DNA from: Macrolepiota albuminosa
Taxonomy: Eukaryota; Basidiomycota; Agaricomycetes; Agaricales; Agaricaceae
Assembly: GCA_027475525.1 (NCBI GenBank)
Contig: JAMWFC010000051.1
Location: 1-64,000, forward strand
Length of the DNA stretch: 64,000 nt
Reading direction: 5' to 3'
Both the position numbers and the translations under genes were made by a program. Shown here one piece after another: positions 33,576-42,279 of the stretch; the first letter of the stretch is position 1, and each line of letters begins with the position of its first letter. Below the pieces are notes generated by a model, which saw only the letters and a program-made list of their open reading frames with translations, made no database searches and had not been told where the DNA came from.

Positions 33576-34493
33576 CTAGGACCTGGATGTCGATGCTCCT
33601 GCAATCGCACCCGTCTCAGTCACCATTGACTCCTCCTCCAGTGCGACGTTAATCGTGGGAGGGGGAGGTGCCGATTCCGTCCTCGGTGGGGTGGTTGACC
33701 CCTCGACTGCAGGCGAATCTACCACCATAGGCTCAGTAAGCGCAACATTAATCGCAGTAGGCATGATGGTGAGTGTACCGTGCACCGATGTTTGGTTTAA
33801 GAGATTGACCCAATTTGGGTCCATTCCAATAAGGTAGTAGAGGCCATTGGCCTCAGGGTTGACCAGGAGATTGCTCTTCTCGTGGTGCTTGAACATGAGA
33901 CGATAGTGGTCATCTTCGGTCATCTTCCGCCATCCATCCCATTGTGGAATTGCGGCAGGGGTGCCATACTTGGAGAGGTGCTCCATGCGCTTGTTGTCGA
34001 CCTGTTTGAAGATGTCCATAGACATCGTGGGGGAATGGAACTGCTGTTCCAGGAAGACTATGCCATAAGTGTAAGCGTGGTCCACCCATTCCAGCGGAAT
34101 CCGGTTGTGTAGAAGAACACGTAACACATTGTTGTTGGAGAAGTTCCATGCCTGATCGTCAGGCACGTAAACTTGGTGAATTTTGAGCTTTGGCCCACGC
34201 TGGGGCTCAAATGGTTGCTCAGGGAACATGGCATCATACAAGGCAATCGCCTCTCGATACAGCCCTGGACAGGCCACAACAAGGGTCATGCGCCCCACGA
34301 TCACGGGCTTGGCTGTGCTGTTAGCATATAGAGCTCAACATAAGGCGAACCCGAAGAGGGTCCACCAGTGTATGTGGTAAGCGTGATCCACCGCGATGCC
34401 CTGATATGTGTTCTCCAGTCCAGGTCGACCAAAGACCAGTGCGTACTGTGCCAGCTGGTCTAAGTCAAACGGTGTGGCTGGATCTTGAGCGCG
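33576..34493 (-). pseudogene. extra ORF of element C, 3' part
   Basis: The distal part of a long frame interrupted by element A. Starting at the insertion point, codons continue in the same frame as 45831-47818: QDPATPFDLDQLAQYALVFG, HAYHIHWWTLFGF, a TGA at 34335-34337, then GRMTLVVACPGLYREAIALY, VYVPDDQAWNFSNNNVL, NRIPLEWVDHAYTYGIVFLE, and a Pro/Thr-rich tail to TAG 33576. No known domain is recognised. It is probably an accessory protein of the retrotransposon, or a host gene captured next to it. Confidence 0.6.
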
Positions 34494-34799
34494 TGTCAGG
34501 TTCCACTGAGTCGGGGGCCTTCCAGGAAAGCGATCGCCCTTACAATGCGGACTTGTCCTACGGATACTCAGGTGTCTGGAACTCTGGGGCTAGGACTCCG
34601 GGGTTCAAGACGTGGACAGGGGAATCCCGGGGAAGGGGATTTGGTCCGGGAGTTTTGGGTGGTAAGTAGCTGGGGAGTTCGGGTGGGGGTCGAGTTGTGA
34701 ACCGGAGGTTCTAAGACGAGACCAAGTTAGCAAATTTAAGTCGCGAAGTGCGTACCAATCTTAGAGCATGTGAGTATTCAAGCGTGCCAGTTAAAAGCA

Positions 34800-34953
34800 T
34801 GCCAGTCAATGCATACCAGTCAAGCAGAGGGCACGCAACAATCCAAGTAAAGCAATGTAACAGTGTATGTAATATCTGCCAGTCAATGCATACCAGTCAA
34901 GCAGAGGGCACGCAACAATCCAAGTAAAGCAATGTAACAGTGTATGTAATATC
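34800..34953. repeat. 77-bp exact tandem duplication #22 (element A LTR)
   Basis: Copies 34800-34876 and 34877-34953. It overlaps the next duplication; the other LTRs carry only one copy. Confidence 0.97.
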
Positions 34954-35056
34954 AAGACTAGCGAATACAACAGGGAACTAGAGGGCACGCAACAATCCAA
35001 GTAAAGCAATGTAACAGTGTATGTAATATCAAGACTAGCGAATACAACAGGGAACT
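34903..35056. repeat. 77-bp exact tandem duplication #23 (element A LTR)
   Basis: Copies 34903-34979 and 34980-35056, offset 103 bp from the previous one. Two junctions this close imply a very short graph segment between them. Confidence 0.97.
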
Positions 35057-35412
35057 ATGCTATAAGTACTACAGGACCGGGTCTCGGGGTTCCGGGGTGT
35101 TTGGGATGGGCTCCGGGGGTCATTGAGTAGTGGCAGGGACTGTATACCGGGATCGCGCGATCAATTGGCGCGGAGGGAGCTGTGATGTGTGATGCGTGAT
35201 AGCTGGGAATGGGTTGCGTGATCCGATCGTTGATCGGGGCTGGCGGCGGCTGATGGCGGTCCTTGATGCGCATGATGGCGGTGTCGGTGGTCGTGATGGC
35301 GGTGTCGGTGGTCATGATGGCGGGGCGTGTCCTGCGGGGTGGGAGGGAGGGTCCCGGAGGGTGTTCCGGGGGTGTCCCGGGGTGGGCCCGGAGGGGAGGG
35401 GTCGTGACATCA

Positions 35413-35421
35413 CCCCCCCTC
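35413..35421 (-). other. polypurine tract of element A
   Basis: GAGGGGGGG on the minus strand, 3 bp upstream of the 3' LTR start at 35409. Confidence 0.7.
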
Positions 35422-36065
35422 AGCGCCGAGACCCTCCGAGGCGCGCGTAGCCGGTGGTTCGGACCGGGGTTCAACCATGGGATCCGGCACCTGACTTGCC
35501 ACGTATTGAAAAAAAAATTTTACCATCAAGTTCAAACATGTCGCGTACGCCAACCCATTCCCCGATGTCCCCGCCTACTGACGAAGTCGCACCACTGATC
35601 GTGTGGGAGTCCCGGGATGCCCGATACCGGCGCTGCCTAGATCGGGAGCGCATAGCGGCGCTTGCTCAACAGCGTAAGTGTCCCCGTGCCGGTCGCTTAC
35701 CGCTACTGACCTTCCTCTTTCAGAACAACACAACATTCCTGCCCTGGAGGCGGGTCCTAGTCAGCTCCCGGCATCTGCCCCCAGTGTGGCCCCTGGCAGC
35801 TCCTTGGGGCCAGGTCTCAGTCGTCTCGCACCCAACTTTGCGCGAATGACCATGCGCCCCCCCATCCCCTCCCGCGGCCTCGACTGCCCGCCCTATGATT
35901 CCGCCGTTCCGGGATGGCGGCAGGGACAATCGCAGTAGTCCCGGATGACCGGCGCGTTGCGTGGGCAGACGCGTCGCAGGAGGCATTCGAGGAGGCTCTG
36001 GAGAGGCCCTGGGGGTTGCCCACCCATAATTGGTGCGTGAGCAATGGGCCGGTAAGTGAGTTCCC

Positions 36066-36219
36066 ACCTCGGGTTCCCTGGCTGACTTTGGCGTCGTAGT
36101 GTCTGCACTGTGCCCGCCGGCTGGTGACGTGCGCGTTCGAGGACCTCGGGTTCCCTGGCTGACTTTGGCGTCGTAGTGTCTGCACTGTGCCCGCCGGCTG
36201 GTGACGTGCGCGTTCGAGG
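36066..36219. repeat. 77-bp exact tandem duplication #24 (aORF of A)
   Basis: Copies 36066-36142 and 36143-36219. It spans the second intron end and the first cysteines of the aORF. Confidence 0.97.
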
Positions 36220-36452
36220 CCCCAGCTCCTTCGTCCTGCTGGGACACGTCTGTGTGCGAGGCGTGCCGCCTCAACCACGAACGATGTTCCGTGTCGGCGT
36301 TGTGGAGGGTGCGCTGCATCGCGTGGGAGCAGGGGTGGCCGCTGGGGGGGTCACCCGGAGGATGGGGGTCGAGGAGCGGGACTGGGTGGTGGAGCCGGCG
36401 GTGGAGACGGCGGAGTCAGTGGGGGATGTGCCTGCGGCGCCCGCGGGGGCAG

Positions 36453-36840
36453 CCAGTGGGGGGTCGAGGGGCCAGAGAGTCGTTCGGGTGGGGGGCCAGG
36501 GCCGGCCCGTGGTCCTGATCACGCGTCGGGCGACCCGGGCCGGGACCGGAAGTCACGAGGGTCGTGGGGGGCGCCCCGACAAGAGGAAGAGGCGGGTGTC
36601 GCTTAGCCCCTCCTCGGGGCCCTCCAAGAGGGCGCGTTTGCCCTGGCCAGTGGGGGGTCGAGGGGCCAGAGAGTCGTTTGGGTGGGGGGCTGGGGCCGGC
36701 CCGTGGTCCTGATCACGCGTCGGGCGACCTGGGCCGGGACCGGAAGTTACGAGGGTCGTGGGGGGCGCCCCGACAAGAGGAAGAGGCGGGCGTCGCCTAG
36801 CCCCTCCCCGGGGCCCTCCAAGAGGGCGCGTTTGCCCTCT
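36453..36840 (+). repeat. 194-bp imperfect tandem duplication in aORF
   Basis: Units 36453-36646 and 36647-36840 are clearly alike but differ at several C/T positions. So, unlike the 77-bp set, this is a real, diverged duplication. Each unit encodes a basic RPDKRKRR cluster. Confidence 0.75.
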
Positions 36841-37545
36841 GGGACCCCGCCCCCAGCTTCCCCCCCGCATCTTTCCCTGGCAGTGTTCTCGCCTCTGTCG
36901 GGGCGGCCCCTGGGGGCGGACGTGAGGGTCCTGCTGGAGCGCCCGGGGGAGTTTGAGGGGACCGACGCGCAGAGGGAGTTGGAGGCGGGCCGGGAGGCAC
37001 TTCGGCAGCTGGAGGAGGCCCGGGTTGCTTGGGGGAAGGCGGTGGCAGAGCTGGAGGCGTTGTGGGTGAGGTTGGGGCAGGGAGTAGGGATCCCGGAGAG
37101 GGCCTTCTCAGGACAGGAGGTGAGGGAGGGTTTGCGCTGCGATCTGGTGGTCGCGCGTATGGCATCCTTGAGTGAGTCCTCTGTCGCCGGATTACTTCTT
37201 CTGCTAACTTCTTCAGGCTGGGCCTGGGAGCACCGTCTGCTCCTGGATGGGGTGGCCGCGGCGCTGGCCTCGCTACAGGAGGGGCAGCGCCCGGAGGTGA
37301 CAACCCCCAGGGTGGAGCGTGGCCTCGATCTCCTGGGGTGGCTGGTGGCCACGCATCGGCGGAGGAACGTGCCCGCCCTGGGATCCTGATTCGAGCGGGT
37401 CCTGGATGAGGGCGAGCAGCTCCCGTCATGGAACCAATTGGCCGAGGAGATGTGGCGGGAGCACGGCCCGGAGGGAGTGGGGGAGGGTTTCCGGGGCTGG
37501 CCGAGGGGAGGGGAGGGTGGGGGCGGTTCGGGGCCCCAACTCTAG

Positions 37546-37830
37546 GGGCGGTTTCTTGTTGTTTTTCTTTTTTTGTCTATCGTGCCTCTTGTCCCAGTCG
37601 GGACTGTAAATATTGTAGCTGTAGTAAAATGTATATACCTGTCCCTTTGGAGTAAGTAAGAAGGAAGTTGTGTAAGTAATGAGGCGGAAAAGCTGGGAAA
37701 AGACCTTGCCCCGAGCGCTACTAATGAGAAAAGGGTACTAAAAAAAAGGGGGTAAGTTCTAGGAAGGGAAAGTAGAAGGTACACATGGGAGTTGAATCTC
37801 TACTGAGCCCAGAGGCGGGGGTTACGCCCA
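37546..37830. other. convergent spacer of element A
   Basis: 285 bp between the end of the aORF (+) and the end of pol (-). AT-rich with T-runs near 37560-37580, plausibly 3' ends for both transcripts. Confidence 0.4.
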
Positions 37831-39909
37831 CTACTGCCGTCTGTGAGTCCTGCGCCCGGGAAGGTCGTTTCCCGGGTGCCGTTGTTGGAAGTCCCGGAGT
37901 TTGTCAAGGGCGCCTTCGAGGTTTTTGCATAGTTCCCAGGTGTCGTCTTCCGGGCCATATCTCTTCCACCGTACGAGGAAGTGGGGTCGTCCACGAATGT
38001 TCTGGGAGTCGAGGATGTCTTCAACTTCGTAGTGGTACTCGTCCTCGACCTCAACCGGGGGAGGGGGCTCGGGGCGTCGTTCGGGGAAAGGATCCGGAGG
38101 GTGTCGGTCCAGGAGGCGGACGTGGAATACCGAGTGCAGACCTTTTAGTCCCAGGGGGAGCTCGATCTTGTAGGCGTGGGATGAGACCTTTTTCAATATT
38201 TTGAACGGGCCGAGGCGCTTGTGATTGAGTTTTGGGGAGGGCCGGTGGGTGCGGAGGTGGCGTCAATCTAACCATACCTTTGTCCCGGGGGTCCAGTCGG
38301 GGGTGTCTTCCCGTTTCCGGTCGGCGTGTTTCACGTAGGCCCGGTTCGCGGTGTTGATCTCTTCCCGGAGAAACTCGTGAAGGGATTGGAGATCCCGGGC
38401 GACCTCGTGGGTGGCATGCGACGGGATGTCCCGGAGCGAGAGTGTCAGTCGAGGGTGGTATCCCTTGTTGGCAAAGAAGGGGGATACCCCGGTGGCAGAG
38501 TGCGGCGTGTTGTTGTAGGTGAACTCGGCCAGGGAGAGCTTGGCGTGCCAGTCGTCCTGTAGGTAATTGACGTACAGTCGAAGGTACTGCTCGAGAGACT
38601 GGTTGACCCTTTCGGTTTGGCCGTCGGTTTCGGGGTGGTAGGCGGTAGAGAGGTTAGTTTTTACTTCAAGTGCCTTACACAGGGAAGTCCAAAACTTGGA
38701 CACGAAGAGGGGGCCACGGTCGGAGACGATGTCGTCCAGGAGTCCATGTTTGGCGAAGACGTGCTCGAGGAACAGCCGGACGAAGTCCGGGGCGGTGTCT
38801 GTGGTGTGGCAGGGTAGGAAAATGCCCTGTTTGGTTAGCCTGCACACAACGACGAGAATGGCATCGAACCCTTCAGATTCCGAGAGTTCGACGATGTGGT
38901 CCAGGGATATGGAGGACCAGGGGCGTCGTCCGACTGGCAGGGGTTTCAGGAGTCCGTATGGTCGGTGTCGGGGGACCTTGGCCCGGAGGCAGGGTTCACA
39001 TGATCAAATGTAGCGGGTCACGTCCTTCTTCAACCCTGGCCAAAAGTAAGTCCGGGAGATCAGCTGGAGAGTCTTACGTATTCCAGGGTGTCCCCGGAGC
39101 TTGTGATCGTGGTGTTGACGGAGGACGTCGTAGCGGAGTCGGGCATGATCCAGGACGTAGATGCGGCCGTCCCGGAGGAGGAGTCTTTCGTCGGGGGACA
39201 AGGAGAAGGCGGGGTCCCAGTCGGTTCTGTCAGGAGGGTTGCGGGGGTCGTGATTGGTGAAGTACTTGTCTCGGGGGGCGCGGCGGATCTGGCTCAGGGT
39301 CTCTTTGTTGTTTAAGATCAGTACGGCATTCAAATGTTCGGGAGGGATCACCACGCGATGATTGAACGCATTGCGTTCCGCCTCGAACGACTTCTTGGGA
39401 TAGACGTCCGGACGACGGGTGAGGGCGTCGGGTTTAGCTCCGAGTCATCCCGGGCGGTACTGGATCGTGAAGTCATATTCCGAGAGGACCTCGGACCATC
39501 GGGCCTGTCGTCGACTAAGCTGTTTGGTCGTGGTGAAGTACTGCAGGTTGTTGTGATCCGAGTAGACCTGAATCTGGTGTCGGGCTCCCTCGAGGTAGGC
39601 TCGCCACTGCTTGAAGGCTTCGACGATGGCGAGGAGCTCCTTGTCGTAGATGTTGTAGTTGAGCTCGGCGTCGATCATGGACCGGGTGTAGAAGGCAACT
39701 GGCCGGGGCTCCCCTCCGTCAGGTTCCATCTGCGAGAGGATCCCGGCGATGGCGTAGTCGGAGGCGTCGCATTCCAGGATAATCGGGAGGGTCGGGTCGT
39801 AGTGCCGGAGTACGGGGGCGGTCGTGAAAGCCTCCTTGAGCAGGTTAAAGACACTCTGGCACTTACTGTCCCAGTTCCAGGCAACGTCCTTGCACGTGAG
39901 CCGGTTGAA

Positions 39910-40063
39910 GGGTTTCGTGATACCGGAGTAGTTATCTATAAACCTCCGGTAAAAGTTAGCGAAACCCAAGAAAGACTGTACTTCCTGGGTTTCGTGATAC
40001 CGGAGTAGTTATCTATAAACCTCCGGTAAAAGTTAGCGAAACCCAAGAAAGACTGTACTTCCT
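39910..40063. repeat. 77-bp exact tandem duplication #25 (pol of A)
   Basis: Copies 39910-39986 and 39987-40063, at [17 protein letters not shown] between reverse transcriptase and RNase H. Element B has one copy. Confidence 0.97.
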
Positions 40064-41996
40064 TGACGTTCCAGGGCTGCGGCCAGTTGACGATGGCCTC
40101 GACCTTGTGGGGGTCCATGCAAATGCCGTTCGGGGATACGATGACGCCAAGATACTCAACCTCTTCTGTATGGAATAAACACTTCTCGGGCTTGGCGTGG
40201 AGGTTGTGCTCCCGGAGGCGTTCGAGGACTTGCCGGACATGCTTCCGGTGATCCTCCGGCGAGTCAGAATAAATGAGGATGTCGTCCAGGTAGACGATCA
40301 CGAAGACGTCGCTCATGTCATGGAAGATGTCGTTCATGAAGTATTGGAACGTGGCAGGGGAGTTAGTCATTCCAAAAGGCATCACAAGGTACTCAAACAG
40401 ACCATACTGCGTGCGGAACGCGGTTTTCCACTTGTGTCCTGGGGCGATGCGGACGTTGTTGTAACCGGAGCAGAGGTCGATCTTCGTGTAAACCTTGGCA
40501 CTACGGAGTCAATCGACCAGATCGCCAATGAGCAGGAGCGGGTAGCGGTTCTTCTTGGTGATCTTATTGAGTCCTCGATAGTCAACGCAGAGTCAGAGTG
40601 AGCCGTCCTTCTTTTTGGCAAATAGAACCGGGGCTCCGGCGGTGGAGGCGGAGGGTCGGATGAATCCCTTACCGAGCATTTCATCGAGGTAGTCCTTGAG
40701 GGCCCGGAGTTCGACCTCCGACATATTGTATACTTTGCCAAAAGGGGGGGCGGCTCCTTCCTCGAGGTCGATGGTATGGTCATAGGGGCAGTGAGGGGGA
40801 ATCTCCTTGGCGTCTCCTTTGGAGAATACGTCAGCGAACTCGTAATACTCCAGGGGAACTACTTCTCGGAGGATTTGCTCCTCGGTTTTCTTTCCCAGGG
40901 GAATAGTGTCCCCTCGTAGATATTCTTCCGGAAGAGATGGCGAGGTGTGTAGCTGAAACGTGGGTGTTCCATCCTTCATGAGGCGGGCGAAGGGGGCGGC
41001 TCCGATGATCCTAATGTTGAGTGCATTCGGGTCAATCGGGGTCGCGGGCGCATCGGCTGGAGCAGGTTTGACGCGTGTCTGAGACCGGTCAGGGTAGTTC
41101 GGCCCCTTGTACTTGTTCCGAGGAATGTTTGGGGGCCAATTAGGGGCCTTGCGGTCTCAGACTGGCGTGGGGGGTGAATGTGTGGGGGGCGCAGCAGTCG
41201 TCCTGGGAGTGTCGGGCGTCAGGTCGCTTCCTAGGGCCCGCAGGTGTACGGCGGTCGAGGGGTGGTCTTTGGGTCCCGGGAATGTCATGGTGAGCGTCCT
41301 TCAATCGATGTCGGGGTTCGTGTCACGCAGCCAGGGTAGTCCCAGCACCATCGGGGTCGACTCGTAAAGTCGCGTGACCAGGAAGTTGGAGGTGAATTCG
41401 TAGTCGTTGTCCAGGGTCACACGTCCCAAGTGAGACCTCTGGATGGGGCCGGAGGAGGAGGGGGTGCTGTCGAGGCGTTGCAGGTGGAGGGGCTGGTCGA
41501 GGGAGTCGTGGGGGAGGTCGAGAGCGTCGCTGATGAAAACTCCGGTGGCTCCGCTGTCGATGAGGGCCGACACTGGCCCTGGGGCGCCGTCTAGCCTGGC
41601 ATTGATGACAAAGGATCAGGACGACCGGGACTGGAGTCCGGGAGGCGATGGAGGCCCGTCCTTCAGGGTAGAGTCCGAGGAGTGGGAGATGTCGAAGGAA
41701 AGTTGCTGGTCGTCAGGCGTCAGGTCCCAGGTCAGGTGAAGGGTGAGATGTCGCCAATTGATGCGGGGGTTGGTGTCTCGGAGCCACGGAAGCCCTAGGA
41801 CCAGGGGTGTGGAGAGGTGGAGTTTGGTTATCAACACCCGGAGGGTGTGAGTCTGTCCGTTGGCGAAAGTGACGGGCATACGCACAAAATGAGTAATGTC
41901 TCCCGCCGTAGAGGCGTCTCCGTCGAAGAGGCAGAGCCATACCGGGACCGGGAGTCGCTGAGCGGGTTCCGGGGCAAGGGGAGACCATGCTTCGTC

Positions 41997-42150
41997 GATG
42001 AAGTTGTCGGTGGCGCCACTGTCAACGAGGGTGTCGAGGGGGGTTCCGGAGGGGGTGAGGCGGGTTTTGAGGAGATGAAGTTGTCGGTGGCGCCACTGTC
42101 AACGAGGGTGTCGAGGGGGGTTCCGGAGGGGGTGAGGCGGGTTTTGAGGA
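41997..42150. repeat. 77-bp exact tandem duplication #26 (protease of A)
   Basis: Copies 41997-42073 and 42074-42150, over the first retropepsin DSGAT motif. Element B has one copy. Confidence 0.97.
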
Positions 42151-42279
42151 GGGAGTGCGAAGAGTGGGAGGGTAGATAAGCCGTGAGGGTGTCCTGTATG
42201 AGTGTCGTAGAGCGAAGATGTGAGACCGGGGTGGAGAAGACGTCGGGGTCGATTCCGCGATTTAGGGCGTCTTCCGGGT

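Larger units (their letters stand above)
34494..35409 (-). repeat. 3' LTR of element A
   Basis: 916 bp as assembled, about 762 bp after removing two 77-bp duplications, matching the 754-bp 5' LTR and the 761-bp LTR of element B. It contains an extra 21-bp GATGGCGGTGTCGGTGGTC-type unit (35270-35330) relative to the other two LTRs. It differs from the 5' LTR by many C/T and G/A changes and a short indel near 35155. Confidence 0.85.
35538..37545 (+). pseudogene. antisense accessory gene of element A (aORF)
   Basis: Lies between pol and the 3' LTR, opposite to the element's own genes. Exon 1 starts MSRTPTHSPMSPP (ATG 35538) and ends at a GTAAGT donor at 35674; the intron to 35723 is 50 bp. The next part includes DDRRVAWADASQEAFEEALERPW. 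A second intron (36052-36099, one copy) joins a cysteine block: CLHC, C after six residues, then after fifteen CEAC and C after six, a spacing close to the fungal Zn2Cys6 cluster. Basic KRKRR clusters follow, then a Glu/Leu/Ala-rich helical region (RELEAGREALRQLEEARVAW), a third intron near 37170-37217, and a final block WEHRLLLDGVAAALASLQEG ending at TAG 37543. A stop near 35936 and frame changes at C- and G-runs show this copy is decayed or misassembled. Function unknown. Confidence 0.6.
37831..42278 (-). pseudogene. pol of element A
   Basis: The frame is offset -1 from gag and starts around 42278. Two retropepsin modules come first: DSGATDNF near 42020 with GLPWLRDTNP near 41770, then SALIDSGATGVFIS near 41560 with GLPWLRDTNP near 41320. 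The reverse transcriptase follows ([23 protein letters not shown], intact YLDDILIY near 40280, LGVIVSPNG), then RNase H ([27 protein letters not shown]). The integrase has a zinc region (HHDHKLRGHPGI...CEPC) and a core (SDRGPLFVSKFW, YHPETDGQTERVNQ). A C-terminal chromodomain ([21 protein letters not shown]) ends at 37831. In-frame TGAs at 40593, 40509, 39445, 39004 and about 38261, plus duplications at 39910 and 41997, make it inactive as assembled. Confidence 0.85.

Noticed and set aside
34800..35056. CRISPR-like direct repeats
   Set aside because: Fungal nuclear DNA, no spacer-repeat regularity; these are overlapping 77-bp duplications in an LTR.
39334..40008. 224-codon plus-strand frame antisense to RNase H of element A
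   Set aside because: Overlaps conserved RNase H and integrase codons on the minus strand; no independent evidence.
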